Assembly (NCBI RefSeq): GCF_017357425.1
Contig: NZ_CP014571.1
Coordinates: 1,302,001 to 1,366,000 of the forward strand
DNA: 64,000 nt
Direction: 5' to 3'
Source: Arthrobacter sp. D5-1
GTDB lineage: Bacteria > Actinomycetota > Actinomycetes > Actinomycetales > Micrococcaceae
Below, in pieces: positions 1-8,458 of this stretch; position 1 is the first letter of the stretch; each line of letters opens with the position of its first letter. The translations under genes and the position numbers were made by a program. Below the pieces are notes generated by a model. It saw nothing but the letters and a program-made list of their open reading frames with translations. It made no database searches and was not told where the DNA came from.

Positions 1-1
1 T

Positions 2-181
2 GAAGTTGCGCCCTCTGGAGCCTCCAAACCCACGGTGCCTGCCGGCGTCGAGCATGACAAACGTGACGCCGGAAACGGTGACTTTACCACGGAAGTGGAC
101 CCCACCTTTATCCCTGACGAAAGCGGCGAATCCCCGGTGGAGAAGCGGGCCAGGGAGCATCCCGAAGCGACGGGAAGCTAA
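2..181 (+). CDS. C-terminal end of an unidentified protein (partial at window start)
   Basis: An open frame enters from the left edge and ends at a TAA at 179-181, giving the last 59 residues of a protein. The visible part is hydrophilic and acidic (many Asp, Glu, Gly, Ser and Pro), ending in Glu-Ala-Thr-Gly-Ser, and looks disordered. I see no domain, motif or membrane segment. Frame choice rests on the hydrophilic composition and lack of stops. An overlapping frame starting at position 6 gives an Arg/Pro-rich peptide and is less likely. The function cannot be stated. Confidence 0.5.
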   Translation, partial: EVAPSGASKPTVPAGVEHDKRDAGNGDFTTEVDPTFIPDESGESPVEKRAREHPEATGS

Positions 182-254
182 AACTAGTAAGTAATCTGAC
201 CAGTAGTGTTAACATGGTGGGCAAGGGAGAGTTTCGGGCAGAGTTGACCGAGGA

Positions 255-695
255 GTGTCTGCGTTGTCATCGATGAAAAACCCTCTGGTTCCAGGCGACG
301 CAACCCGTCCCCACGCCGAACCCCTCCAGTGCCGTCAATGCCGGTCCGACGATCACTTGGATCTGGAAACCATCGAATCCCTTGAGCCGCATGCCGGCGA
401 CTTGATGGTCCGGGTCTCTTATAGTTGCCTGGCCTGTGAAGTCCCGTACACCCACAACGCTGCCTTCCACGACGTGGCCGCGGTCCTCAACCGCAACGGG
501 TCGGCGTCGGGACTGCTGCAATTTGGCGGACGGTACTTCCACTGCGGTGAACCAATGCAGTTCACCAAATCCTCAGCTCGAAGCGTCTATGCACCCATGA
601 CCACGGAAGTCGTTGAGGACGGCCTCCTCGAGGTGTACTTGAAAACGCGCGTCATCGAGTGCCGGTGCGGCTTCCGGATGGAGCTGCCGGCATGA
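255..695 (+). CDS. Zinc-ribbon-like hypothetical protein
   Basis: A 146-residue protein starting at a GTG overlapped by an AGGAG sequence. An internal ATG at 273 is an alternative start but has no ribosome binding site. It contains Cys-x-x-Cys pairs (CRQC near residue 26, CLAC near 55) plus HCGEP near 97 and CRCGF near the C-terminus, consistent with structural zinc-ribbon modules. No enzymatic motif is visible. It resembles uncharacterised soluble proteins of Arthrobacter relatives. It stands alone between the partial gene upstream and the membrane protein downstream. The metal-binding role is inference from the cysteine spacing; the biological role is unknown. Confidence 0.7.
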   Translation: MSALSSMKNPLVPGDATRPHAEPLQCRQCRSDDHLDLETIESLEPHAGDLMVRVSYSCLACEVPYTHNAAFHDVAAVLNRNGSASGLLQFGGRYFHCGEPMQFTKSSARSVYAPMTTEVVEDGLLEVYLKTRVIECRCGFRMELPA

Positions 696-804
696 AGGCG
701 GGCATCGTTTGGGGGCGCCCTGAACTGGGTACGTCCCAAGCAGCAACCACAGCGTGGGCTACGAGCGGCGCCCATAGAAGCCGCTCACCAGGGAGGTAAT
801 CCGC

Positions 805-1314
805 ATGGATACAGGACAGCTGGTTCTCATCATCGTGGTGGCCGTCGTCGTCATCGCCGCTGTGATCGTCGCGGTCGTCATCGGACGTCGGAAGAAGGCG
901 GAGGTCAACCGCCACCGAGCAGCGGAACTTCGCGAGAAGGCCGCGGAAGAAGCCATCGGAGCCCACCAAGCCAAGGCCGAATCGGCCCAGGCAGAGGCCA
1001 ATGCGCTGCAGGCAGAGGTCGAAGCCAATCGGCTCCGGCAGGAAGCGGAACGCCACGCGGAGAAGGCCAACGAGGCTCATGGGCGGGTAGAGGAACACCT
1101 GCGGCACGCAGACAAGTTGGACCCCAATACCGGGCAGGATCGCTCGACTGACGCAGATCGCTCGCAGGACTCGGATCGCTCTCAGGACCCGGATCGCCGG
1201 GCCGACGAGGGCCGCCCGGCCGCAGTTGAAGGCGAACGCCTGACTCGGGACCGGAGTGGCCGCGACGGCGCCACGCGCGAACGAACCCCACACGAAGGTG
1301 ACAGGAACTTGTAG
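805..1314 (+). CDS. Single-pass membrane protein with coiled-coil, unknown function
   Basis: A 169-residue protein beginning at ATG 805 after GGGAGG. Residues about 5-27 form a strongly hydrophobic segment rich in Val/Ile/Ala, followed by GRRKK, so the N-terminus is probably outside and the rest cytoplasmic. Residues about 30-105 are Ala/Glu/Arg-rich with heptad character (predicted long helix or coiled coil). The tail from about 110 has a repeated DRSxD pattern (Asp-Arg-Ser-Gln-Asp-Ser/Pro) and is highly charged and disordered. No catalytic motif is present. It may be a scaffold or envelope-associated protein. The next gene begins 27 bases downstream, so the two may be co-transcribed. Confidence 0.7.
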   Translation: MDTGQLVLIIVVAVVVIAAVIVAVVIGRRKKAEVNRHRAAELREKAAEEAIGAHQAKAESAQAEANALQAEVEANRLRQEAERHAEKANEAHGRVEEHLRHADKLDPNTGQDRSTDADRSQDSDRSQDPDRRADEGRPAAVEGERLTRDRSGRDGATRERTPHEGDRNL

Positions 1315-1341
1315 TTTCACAGGAGAAACGGAGGGCGGGAA

Positions 1342-1965
1342 GTGAGCATCGTGGTGAGGCGAACAGGTGAGGCTGTGCGGTCGACTGAGTCGAAGGCGAC
1401 GCGGCATGCGGTAGATGTGGTTCTGGGACACTTGGGCGAGATCGGACCGGCCGTTGCGGCCCTGCGCCGCGAATCGTCCAGGCTGGCCGAATGGGGCGAA
1501 CAACTGGCGCTTGTCAGGCTGCGCGGTGGAACTGTGTTCGCCGCAGGCAGCGACGGATCCTCGCACGAGGCGCAGAGGTTCACCTCGGAACTGGCGGCTC
1601 ACGACCACGGAGACGGGTCCGGCTTCAAAGCGATCTACATTCCCAAGGGCGCCAGCGGCTCCAACGGGACTACCCCAAGCATCAGTGCCCAACTCTCTGA
1701 GCAGGTGCAGCGTGGAGACATCGTGGTGCTGCTGGCTGCCAAGGGAATCACCGACGAGCTCCGCGACGCTGCTGCCGCCGCAAAATCGGGTGGTGCGATC
1801 GTGTGGGCCCTGACGGGTAAGGAGTCCAAGGAGCTCGCGCAGTCGGTCAATGAAGCAATATGCATCAACACCGATCCGCCACACGCCGAGGAAGCGCATC
1901 TGGTGGCGGTGTTGGCTCTCTGCGAATGCTTTGATGACGCACTGAAGCACGTCAAGCCGGCGTGA
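1342..1965 (+). CDS. SIS-domain (phosphoheptose-isomerase-like) protein
   Basis: A 207-residue protein with a GTG start after GGCGGGAA. The order of elements matches a sugar isomerase (SIS) fold. There is an N-terminal helix bundle (about 1-55), then GGTVFAAGSDGSSHEAQRF resembling the phosphate-binding glycine/serine region (about 62-80). A strand GDIVVLLAAKG (about 118-128) and a second core AIVWALTG (about 145-152) follow. GmhA-family proteins isomerise sedoheptulose-7-phosphate, but several substrate residues cannot be checked here and no heptose genes are nearby. I therefore call only the fold. A nucleotide-sugar or phosphosugar-sensing role is equally possible. Confidence 0.65.
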   Translation: MSIVVRRTGEAVRSTESKATRHAVDVVLGHLGEIGPAVAALRRESSRLAEWGEQLALVRLRGGTVFAAGSDGSSHEAQRFTSELAAHDHGDGSGFKAIYIPKGASGSNGTTPSISAQLSEQVQRGDIVVLLAAKGITDELRDAAAAAKSGGAIVWALTGKESKELAQSVNEAICINTDPPHAEEAHLVAVLALCECFDDALKHVKPA

Positions 1966-2094
1966 CCCCGGACTGACTGGGCCGGGTGGCGGAGAAGGCC
2001 AGCCCGGGTGTGTGATCTGCACCTCGTTTGGAATAGTTGCAGACGCCATGCAGTTGCGCAGAGTGAACCTGTTTCATTCTGAAAGGAACTGCGC

Positions 2095-3165
2095 ATGCTG
2101 TTTTCCCCTCTGGCCCTCGGCGAGCTTGAACTTTCCAACCGACTGGTGATGGCACCCTTGACGCGTCTTCGCGCGGGTCAGAACGGCGTGCCGGGTCCGT
2201 TGATCGCCGAGCACTACCGCCAGCGGGCTTCGCTGGGGCTGATCGTCAGCGAGGGAACCTACCCGGTTCCGGCCGGTCAGTCCTACCCTGGACAGCCAGG
2301 GCTCGTCACCGAGGCTCAGATCGCCGGCTGGAAGACAGTCACCGACGCCGTGCACGCTGAGGGTGGCCGCATCTTCGCGCAGGTCATGCACGGAGGCCGC
2401 GTTTCCCATGCCGACATCACCGGTGGGCACGAGATCGTAGGCCCCAGCGCTGTTGCCATCGAAGGTGATGTCCGCACCCCCAATGGCAAGCAGCCGTACC
2501 CCGTACCGCGTGAACTCCGCACCGACGAACTTCCGGGCGTCATTCAGGAAATCGTCACAGCGTCCAAGAACGCCATCGAGGCAGGGTTCGACGGCGTCGA
2601 GCTCCACTCCGCCAACGGTTACCTGCTGCACGAATTCCTTGCACCGAACTCGAACGTCCGCACAGACAGCTACGGCGGCTCCCCGGAGAACCGCGCCCGC
2701 TTCGTGATCGAGACGGTCAATGCCGTGGTGGAAGCCCTCGGTGCCAACCGCGTCGGCATCCGGATTTCTCCGGAGCACAACGTCCAGGGCATCGCCGAGG
2801 TTGATGCTGCAGACGTACGGGCAACCTACGAGGTGCTGGTGGACACCATCGCCCCGCTCAACCTTGCTTACCTGAGCATCCTGCACCACGACCCCAAGAG
2901 TGCTTTGGTCCAGGATCTTCGCGAACGGTTCAACGGAACGTTCCTGGTGAACACCGGCTTCAGCGAAATCACGACCCGCGATGAAGCCTTCGCCATCATC
3001 GAAGACGGCCTCGCGGACGCTGTGGTGGTGGGCCGCCCCGCCATCGCCAACCCGGACCTTGCCCGCCGCTGGCGCGAGAGCCTGCCGCTCAACGAGCCGG
3101 ACGCCTCCACCTTCTACGCCGACGGCGCCGAGGGCTACACGGACTACCCGTTCTACGCGAACTAA
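2095..3165 (+). CDS. Old Yellow Enzyme family NADH:flavin oxidoreductase (alkene reductase)
   Basis: A 356-residue FMN-dependent TIM-barrel enzyme with ATG at 2095 behind GAAAGGAAC. Family marks are visible: the N-terminal LFSPLALGELELSNR start, FAQVMHGGR near residues 94-102, and the substrate-binding HSANGYL (His171, Asn174, Tyr176). FLAPNSNVRTDSYGGS and a phosphate-binding VVVGRP near the C-terminus complete the pattern. Such enzymes reduce activated C=C bonds (enones, maleimides, nitroesters) with NAD(P)H; the true substrate is unknown. It is of normal length for the NemA/XenB group. It stands alone and is closed by a strong palindrome. Confidence 0.93.
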   Translation: MLFSPLALGELELSNRLVMAPLTRLRAGQNGVPGPLIAEHYRQRASLGLIVSEGTYPVPAGQSYPGQPGLVTEAQIAGWKTVTDAVHAEGGRIFAQVMHGGRVSHADITGGHEIVGPSAVAIEGDVRTPNGKQPYPVPRELRTDELPGVIQEIVTASKNAIEAGFDGVELHSANGYLLHEFLAPNSNVRTDSYGGSPENRARFVIETVNAVVEALGANRVGIRISPEHNVQGIAEVDAADVRATYEVLVDTIAPLNLAYLSILHHDPKSALVQDLRERFNGTFLVNTGFSEITTRDEAFAIIEDGLADAVVVGRPAIANPDLARRWRESLPLNEPDASTFYADGAEGYTDYPFYAN

Positions 3166-3183
3166 AGCCCAGCACCCCCAGTA

Positions 3184-3227
3184 AAACCACGACGTCGGCA
3201 CTCACGTGAGTGCCGACGTCGTGGTTT
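3184..3227. terminator. 44-base perfect palindrome, probable terminator
   Basis: Two uninterrupted 22-base arms (3184-3205 and 3206-3227) are exactly complementary with no loop spacer. The outer ends are AAACC and GGTTT. It lies 18 bases after the reductase stop codon. There is no long T-run, which is common for actinobacterial terminators. Confidence 0.75.
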
Positions 3228-3303
3228 AACCTGTGGCCACCCCACTGACTGGCAGCTGGTGAGGGATGGTGACAGGACCACGTGCCCGGTCCCGAGCGCG
3301 GCT

Positions 3304-3313
3304 TCCTATAGGA
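3304..3313. promoter_or_regulatory. Candidate GntR operator TCCTATAGGA (autoregulatory copy)
   Basis: A perfect 10-base palindrome just upstream of the regulator start at 3322. The flanked form, read on the minus strand, is AAATCCTATAGGAAG. It matches AAATCCTATAGGAAA in front of the catabolic operon. Position suggests autorepression. Confidence 0.7.
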
Positions 3314-3321
3314 TTTGTGGC

Positions 3322-4020
3322 ATGTCTGATCCTTCCCCGGCCGGTGCCCGCGCTGGCTTTCCCGTCAGCCGCCAAGTGCTGGCCGACCACGTCTACGAAG
3401 CCCTCCTCGAGTGGCTCATGGACGGCCGTTTGGAACCGGGGGCGGCAGTGAGCATCGACGGGATGGCTCGTGAACTGGACGTCTCGCCGACTCCCGTGAG
3501 AGAAGCCTTGGCCCGGTTGGAGCACACAGGCATGGTCCGGCGGGTGGCGCTCAAGGGCTACAGGGTTGCCCCCGTGTTTACCCGCGAAGACTTCGCGGAA
3601 CTGATGGAAGCCAGGCTCTCCATTGAACCCGTCAATGCAAAATTGGCGTGTTCGCGCATGACGCCGGAGGGATTGGATGCCCTGAAGCAGGCCGTCGAAG
3701 ACCTGAAGACTGCACCCCGGGGCGGAACTTTTGCCGAGTACCGCAGCTATCTCGAGGCCGACGAACGTTTTCACCAACTCATCGCCGCGCAGGCAAACAA
3801 CCAGTTCCTGCTCGCGGCCTACAACACCCTGGGTGGGCAGATCCAGCGGTTCCGACTGTTCGGGGGAGTGGGCATCACCGACGCCGAGCAGGCCATCGCC
3901 GAACACCAGGCCGTACTCGACGCCATGGCCAGCGGCGATCCGGACAAGGCCGCGAAGATGATGATCGACCACGTCGAAAAGGTTCGTGGCAGGGCCATGG
4001 CTGACGCTCCGGAGGACTAG
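3322..4020 (+). CDS. GntR-family transcriptional regulator, FCD-type (FadR subfamily)
   Basis: A 232-residue regulator. I chose ATG 3322 because the upstream in-frame GTG at 3259 would place the operator inside the gene. Residues about 15-80 form the winged helix-turn-helix with the GntR signature LDVSPTPVREALARLEHTGMV. Residues about 95-220 form the all-helical FCD ligand domain, with the metal-site pattern ELMEARLSIEP, ADERFHQLI and EHQAVLDAM. FCD regulators of this kind bind sugar acids or small carboxylates and act as repressors. It precedes the C4-sugar operon in the same direction, and both promoters carry the same palindrome. It is therefore almost certainly that operon's regulator. 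Confidence 0.92.
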   Translation: MSDPSPAGARAGFPVSRQVLADHVYEALLEWLMDGRLEPGAAVSIDGMARELDVSPTPVREALARLEHTGMVRRVALKGYRVAPVFTREDFAELMEARLSIEPVNAKLACSRMTPEGLDALKQAVEDLKTAPRGGTFAEYRSYLEADERFHQLIAAQANNQFLLAAYNTLGGQIQRFRLFGGVGITDAEQAIAEHQAVLDAMASGDPDKAAKMMIDHVEKVRGRAMADAPED

Positions 4021-4024
4021 CTCC

Positions 4025-4042
4025 CGGACCCACGAGGGTCCG
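4025..4042 (+). terminator. Small hairpin after the GntR gene
   Basis: A 7-base stem (CGGACCC and GGGTCCG) with an ACGA loop starts 5 bases after the stop codon. It lacks a T-tract, so it is at best a weak terminator. Confidence 0.4.
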
Positions 4043-4105
4043 CTGGCCATTGCCGGCGGGCCCTTCCTGCTGGTTTTCGTGACCCCCTTCACAGTTAAAT
4101 GTATG

Positions 4106-4115
4106 ACATATAGGA
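4106..4115. promoter_or_regulatory. Degenerate copy of the GntR operator
   Basis: ACATATAGGA differs from TCCTATAGGA at two positions. It lies about 57 bases upstream of the perfect copy before the operon. This spacing could permit looping or cooperative binding, but the match is weak enough to be chance. Confidence 0.35.
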
Positions 4116-4137
4116 TCTAGGAAGTTTCGCAAAAGGG

Positions 4138-4172
4138 TTGACAGTCTTGCTTGGTTCGTAAATCCTATAGGA
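4138..4172 (+). promoter_or_regulatory. Promoter of the C4-sugar operon with overlapping operator
   Basis: A consensus -35 hexamer TTGACA lies at 4138-4143. The perfect operator palindrome TCCTATAGGA is at 4163-4172, where the -10 element should lie; TCCTAT at 4163-4168 is a poor -10 after a 19-base spacer. A repressor bound here would block RNA polymerase directly. The first gene starts 28 bases further on. Confidence 0.65.
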
Positions 4173-4200
4173 AACAGGATTCCACGAAGGAGTGATCACT

Positions 4201-5202
4201 ATGGCGTACACCGCCAAGGACTGGCCCATTACGGCGGCCCTCCTGCAGTTCCCCGGCACCGACGCTTCGGGAAACCACGTCAACAACGCCGATGCTTCCG
4301 TTTGGGCGGCAGTCCTCCAGGAAGTGAAGGACGCCGGTTTCGCCAACGCGGACCTCACCGACAGCTGGGTTCGTCCTGGCGACCTCAGCAAGGACCGGCT
4401 GGCCGAGTTCAAGCGAACCGCCGACGAGGTTGGCATCGGGGTTCCCGTCATCTCCGCTATCCGCCGCAGCATCATCCACGCAAAGGACTGGGCAGACAAC
4501 CTCGCCTACAGCCACCGCACCATCGACGCCGCTGCCGAGCTTGGCTGTGAAGTGGTGTCCTTCGGGCTTCACCAAGCCATCACCCCAGAGCAGCAGAAAC
4601 AGCTCTGGTTCTGGACCGTTGAGGGTTATAAGGATCCGGTGGGGGACAAGGAAGCATGGGGCAACGCCGTCTCCCGCCTTCGCGAGCTCGGTCAGCACGC
4701 AGCAGAGGCGGGGGTGCTGATCTCGCTGGAAATGTACGAGGACACCTACCTCGGAACTGCTGACTCCTCGGTTCAGCTGGTCCAGGACATTGGCTTGGAC
4801 AACGTCGGCCTGAACCCGGACCTCGGGAACCTGATCCGCCTCCACCGGCCCATCGAGGACTGGCACGAGATGGTGGCAAAGACCCTGCCGTACTCCAACT
4901 ACTGGCACATGAAGAATTACCTCCGGGACGAAGATGTGGCGCGCGACAGCTACATCACCATGCCGGCGCCGATGGAGAGCGGTCTCATCAACTACCGCGA
5001 GGCCTTCAAGTTCGCGCTGTCCGTCGGATTCCAGGGCATCCTCTGCACTGAGCACTACGGTGGCGACGGTCTCAGCGTCACGGCCAGCAACCAGGATTAC
5101 CTCCGCCGCCACGTCCTGCCGAAGACCGCAGGCTATGAACTCGGCAAGAGCCAGGTGGCCCAAGGACGCCAGGTACCGGCTACGCAGCTCGCAGGAGTGT
5201 AG
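4201..5202 (+). CDS. Sugar phosphate isomerase/epimerase (xylose-isomerase-like TIM barrel)
   Basis: A 333-residue enzyme. The start is ATG 4201, with AAGGAG eight bases upstream; the in-frame GTG at 4192 lies at the end of that ribosome binding site. The metal-binding set of the AP-endonuclease-2/xylose-isomerase fold is visible: Glu in ISLEMYED, Asp in LNPDLGN, His in WHMKNY and Glu in CTEHYGG. Such enzymes isomerise or epimerise keto-sugars or their phosphates. It is the first gene of the operon, 4 bases before the kinase. The established L-erythrulose route does not need this enzyme, so it may prepare a different C4 or branched substrate. The exact reaction is unknown. Confidence 0.85.
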   Translation: MAYTAKDWPITAALLQFPGTDASGNHVNNADASVWAAVLQEVKDAGFANADLTDSWVRPGDLSKDRLAEFKRTADEVGIGVPVISAIRRSIIHAKDWADNLAYSHRTIDAAAELGCEVVSFGLHQAITPEQQKQLWFWTVEGYKDPVGDKEAWGNAVSRLRELGQHAAEAGVLISLEMYEDTYLGTADSSVQLVQDIGLDNVGLNPDLGNLIRLHRPIEDWHEMVAKTLPYSNYWHMKNYLRDEDVARDSYITMPAPMESGLINYREAFKFALSVGFQGILCTEHYGGDGLSVTASNQDYLRRHVLPKTAGYELGKSQVAQGRQVPATQLAGV

Positions 5203-5206
5203 GAAG

Positions 5207-6967
5207 ATGACCCGGATTTTTGACAACCCGGCAGATTTTGCCGATGAAGCGCTGGACGGCTTCGTAGCCGCCAATCGCGGCTACGTCGCCCGCGTTGACG
5301 GTGGCGTCGTCCGCTCCACCGAAGTCCCCCACGGCCAGGTCGCACTGGTGGTCGGCGGCGGTTCCGGGCACTACCCGGCCTTCGCTGGACTCGTCGGACC
5401 CGGACTTGCCACGGGTTCGGCGTGCGGCAACATGTTCGCGTCGCCGGCGGCAGGCCAGGTGTATCGGGTGGCCAAGGCTGCCAACGCCGGCGGTGGCGTC
5501 CTGCTCAGCTACGGCAACTACGCAGGGGACGTCCTGCACTTCGGCCAGGCGCAGCTCCGCCTCAACGCCGAGGGCATCGAAACGCGGACAGTCACCGTCA
5601 CTGACGACATCGCCAGCGCGCCGATCGAACAACTCGAGAAGCGCAGGGGCATTGCCGGCGACCTCACCGTCTTCAAGATTGCCGGCGCCGCCGCCGAGGC
5701 GGGACTGGACCTTGACGGCGTCGAACGCTTGGCCATCAAGACGAACCATCGGACCCGTTCCCTGGGAGTGGCCTTTGACGGCTGCACGCTTCCCGGCGCC
5801 AAGGATCCGCTGTTCCATGTGCCTGCCGGGCAGATGTCGCTCGGCCTGGGCATTCATGGCGAGCCCGGCATTTCCGAGCACACCATGCCCACAGCATCCG
5901 AGCTGGCCGAACTCCTTGTGTCGAAGCTTCTCAACGACAAGCCCGAGGACGCCGGGGACCGTGTGGTGGCTATCGTCAACGGCCTGGGAACGGTGAAGTA
6001 CGACGAACTCTTCCTGCTGTTCGGCAAGGTGGAAAAGCTGCTCACGGCCGCGGGACTCACCGTTGTTGAACCCGAGTGTGGCGAGCTGGTAACCAGCCTG
6101 GACATGTCCGGACTGTCGCTGACGCTGCTGTGGCTGGACGAAGAGCTTGAGCAGTTCTGGGCCGCACCCGCGGACACTCCGGCGTTCCGCAAGGGCAGCA
6201 TGGCGCCCCGCGCGCCCCGTGCTGGGATCACAGCCGACGACGCCGAAACCGCCGACGTCGAACAGCCCACCGCCGCTGCGGCTGACCTTGGGCAGTTGGC
6301 CGTGGCCGTCCTCGCCCAGGTGAGGGACGTCGTCGTCGAGCATGAAGAGGAACTCGGCAAGCTGGACGCGATCGCCGGCGATGGCGACCATGGCATTGGC
6401 ATGCGCCGCGGCGTCGACGCTGCAGCTGCGGCTGGGGAAGCTGTGAGCGGTGGATCCGCGGCGCGGGTCCTGACCGCAGCCGGCGAGGCCTGGAGTGAGC
6501 GCGCCGGCGGAACCTCGGGAGCCCTGTGGGGCTCAGCGGTCATCGCCGCCGGGTTGTCGCTCGGGAACCGCGAAACGTACACATCGGAGGACGCAGGGGC
6601 CGCTGTACAGGCGTTCGTCCGCGCCATCACCGAGCTCGGCAAGGCAGAGCCTGGGGACAAGACCATGGTGGACGCGCTCCTGCCCTTCCGGGACGCCTTC
6701 CTGACAGAGCTCGACGGCGGGGCTCCCGTTGACCGGGCGCTGGCAGTTGCCGCTGCGGCTGCTGAGTCCGCTGCCGCCACAACCGCGGATCTGCGCCCGC
6801 TCAAGGGCAGGGCACGCCCGCTCGCGGAAAAGAGCCTTGGCCATCCCGATCCAGGGGCGGTCTCCTTCGGGCTGATCGCCGCCAGGATCTCGCAATTCAT
6901 CGATTCACAACTGGCCTCGGCTGCCCCCACGGGGCAGCGGTCGGCCGGGAACGGAGCCCAAGCATGA
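5207..6967 (+). CDS. lerK: DhaK-DhaL fusion kinase, probable L-erythrulose (or dihydroxyacetone) kinase
   Basis: A 586-residue single-chain ATP-dependent ketose kinase starting at ATG 5207, four bases after the previous stop. The DhaK half (about 1-330) has [10 protein letters not shown] at 50-59 and the substrate-binding His217 in GLGIHGEPG, to which the ketone is covalently bound in this family. The DhaL half (about 360-570) has the metal/ATP acidic triad in DAIAGDGDH (Asp387, 392, 394), GGTSGALWG and [10 protein letters not shown] Pro/Ala linker joins them. Stand-alone Dha kinase is possible. The adjacent RpiB-like and TIM-like isomerases make L-erythrulose 1-kinase (LerK-like) the better inference. 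Confidence 0.88.
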   Translation: MTRIFDNPADFADEALDGFVAANRGYVARVDGGVVRSTEVPHGQVALVVGGGSGHYPAFAGLVGPGLATGSACGNMFASPAAGQVYRVAKAANAGGGVLLSYGNYAGDVLHFGQAQLRLNAEGIETRTVTVTDDIASAPIEQLEKRRGIAGDLTVFKIAGAAAEAGLDLDGVERLAIKTNHRTRSLGVAFDGCTLPGAKDPLFHVPAGQMSLGLGIHGEPGISEHTMPTASELAELLVSKLLNDKPEDAGDRVVAIVNGLGTVKYDELFLLFGKVEKLLTAAGLTVVEPECGELVTSLDMSGLSLTLLWLDEELEQFWAAPADTPAFRKGSMAPRAPRAGITADDAETADVEQPTAAAADLGQLAVAVLAQVRDVVVEHEEELGKLDAIAGDGDHGIGMRRGVDAAAAAGEAVSGGSAARVLTAAGEAWSERAGGTSGALWGSAVIAAGLSLGNRETYTSEDAGAAVQAFVRAITELGKAEPGDKTMVDALLPFRDAFLTELDGGAPVDRALAVAAAAAESAAATTADLRPLKGRARPLAEKSLGHPDPGAVSFGLIAARISQFIDSQLASAAPTGQRSAGNGAQA

Positions 6968-7446
6968 ACAACACCGAAGGCTGGCGCATCGTCGTCGGCA
7001 ATGACGAAGCCGGAGTCGAATACAAGCAGGCACTCCTGGCGTTGCTGGAAGCGGATCCCCGCGTGGCAACAGTGACGGACGTCGGCGTTGGTTTCAACGA
7101 CTCCACCGCGTACCCGCACGTCGCCGTTGACGCCGCCCGCAAAGTGGCCGAAGGCGAAGCCGACCGTGCACTGTTGATCTGCGGAACGGGCCTCGGTGTG
7201 GCCATCGCGGCCAACAAGGTCCCCGGAATCCGCGCCGTCACTGCCCACGACAGCTACTCCGTGGAAAGGTCCGTCCTGAGCAACAACGCACAGGTCCTCA
7301 CGCTCGGCCAGCGGGTGATTGGTCTGGAACTGGCCAAAAAGCTCGTAGGGGAGTGGCTGGGCCACCGCTTCGACCACACCTCCTCCTCCGCCGCCAAGGT
7401 GGACGCCATCTGCTCGTACGAGCCCGACTACACGAAGGCAGTCTGA
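6964..7446 (+). CDS. RpiB/LacAB-family isomerase, probable erythrulose-4-phosphate isomerase
   Basis: A 160-residue aldose-ketose isomerase whose ATG overlaps the kinase stop by 4 bases (ATGA), implying translational coupling. The RpiB signature is present: catalytic Cys73 in [21 protein letters not shown], and [11 protein letters not shown] near 109. The usual HAG/DHAG start is GNDEAG here, with Glu instead of the common His, as seen in some C4-sugar members. In erythritol/threitol pathways the EryI/DerI homologue converts D-erythrulose-4-phosphate to D-erythrose-4-phosphate, feeding the pentose phosphate pathway. Ordinary ribose-5-phosphate isomerase activity is the alternative. Confidence 0.87.
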   Translation: MNNTEGWRIVVGNDEAGVEYKQALLALLEADPRVATVTDVGVGFNDSTAYPHVAVDAARKVAEGEADRALLICGTGLGVAIAANKVPGIRAVTAHDSYSVERSVLSNNAQVLTLGQRVIGLELAKKLVGEWLGHRFDHTSSSAAKVDAICSYEPDYTKAV

Positions 7447-7448
7447 TC

Positions 7449-8438
7449 ATGACCACTCCCGAGACAACCGAAGCTACAGCCGACAACGCAGCCCGGAAGA
7501 TCGCCGTCGTCGGCTCCGGCTACATGGGTGGCGGCATCGCCCAGGTGCTGGCTCTTGGCGGGGCACGTGTTGCCCTGGCCGATGTCTCTGCCGAGGTCGC
7601 GCAGAAGAACTACGACCGCCTGCTGGAGGAGTCGGAGCAGTTCATCGCCGACGGGCTCTTTCCGGCAGGGTCCACGGAGATCCTCAAGCAGAATCTGTGG
7701 GCAGCCAAGGACATCGAAGAGGCCGTTGCGGACGCAGATTTCATTGAGGAGTGCGTTCCTGAGGTCCTGGACATCAAGCACCAAACCCTCGCCCGCATCA
7801 GTGCCGCTGCCCGCCCGGACGCCCTGATCGGTTCCAACACCTCCACGATTTCCATTGGCGCACTGGCAGAAGCCGTCACCAACCCGGAGCGGTTCCTGGG
7901 TGTGCACTTCTCCAACCCGTCACCGTTCATTCCCGGCGTCGAGATCATCCCGCACGCCGGCACGGATGCCGCAACGGTTGCCGCGTCCCGCGAGCTGGTC
8001 CACGCGGCCGGTAAGCAGACCGCCGTCGTCAAGGACGTCACCGGCTTCGTGCTGAACCGTCTGCAGTACGCGCTGTTCCACGAAGCCGCGCAGTTGGTGG
8101 AGCAGGGAATCGCTACAGCGGACGACGTCGACACGCTGGTGCGTACGACGTTCGGCTTCCGCTTGCCCTTCTTCGGCCCGTTCGCCATCGCGGATATGGC
8201 CGGTTTGGATGTGTACAACTTCTGCTACAAGTCGCTGCAGACCGGCTTCCCGGAACGCTTCGCGACGCCGAAGATCCTTTCGGACCTGGTGGACGCAGGC
8301 AAATTGGGCACCAAGACCGGTGCAGGCTTCCTCAATGTTCCCGCCGAACGCACTCCGGAACTCATCGCCTACCGCAACAAGGCCTACGTGGCCATGCAGA
8401 AGCTCATTGAAGAGCTCGGCCCCGCCCCCATTAACTAA
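7449..8438 (+). CDS. 3-hydroxyacyl-CoA-dehydrogenase-fold NAD-dependent dehydrogenase
   Basis: A 329-residue enzyme starting at ATG 7449, two bases after the RpiB-like gene. The N-terminal Rossmann domain has GSGYMGGGIAQ (about 22-32). The catalytic region holds SNTSTISI near 129-136 and the conserved VHFSNP with His153. The C-terminal 3HCDH helical domain begins near 195 with DVTGFVLNRLQ. No other fatty-acid genes are present. The fold also includes L-gulonate 3-dehydrogenase and carnitine dehydrogenase, so in this operon it more likely oxidises a hydroxy group of a sugar acid or polyol. The specific substrate is unknown. This gene is not part of the textbook erythrulose route. Confidence 0.85.
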   Translation: MTTPETTEATADNAARKIAVVGSGYMGGGIAQVLALGGARVALADVSAEVAQKNYDRLLEESEQFIADGLFPAGSTEILKQNLWAAKDIEEAVADADFIEECVPEVLDIKHQTLARISAAARPDALIGSNTSTISIGALAEAVTNPERFLGVHFSNPSPFIPGVEIIPHAGTDAATVAASRELVHAAGKQTAVVKDVTGFVLNRLQYALFHEAAQLVEQGIATADDVDTLVRTTFGFRLPFFGPFAIADMAGLDVYNFCYKSLQTGFPERFATPKILSDLVDAGKLGTKTGAGFLNVPAERTPELIAYRNKAYVAMQKLIEELGPAPIN

Positions 8439-8458
8439 GACCTTTCAGGAGAAGACCT

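Noticed and set aside
652..2049. Long minus-strand frame opposite three plus-strand genes
   Set aside because: Its translation is low-complexity and Arg/Cys/Val-rich. The plus-strand genes have proper starts, a membrane segment and a SIS fold.
4934..5206. N-terminal extension of the DhaK-DhaL kinase
   Set aside because: It would overlap the end of the epimerase gene and adds an Arg/Ser-rich stretch. ATG 5207 directly begins the conserved DhaK start.
5854..7377. 507-codon minus-strand frame opposite the kinase and RpiB-like genes
   Set aside because: Ser/Ala/Arg-rich shadow typical of GC-rich DNA. The opposite strand carries complete catalytic motifs of two enzymes.
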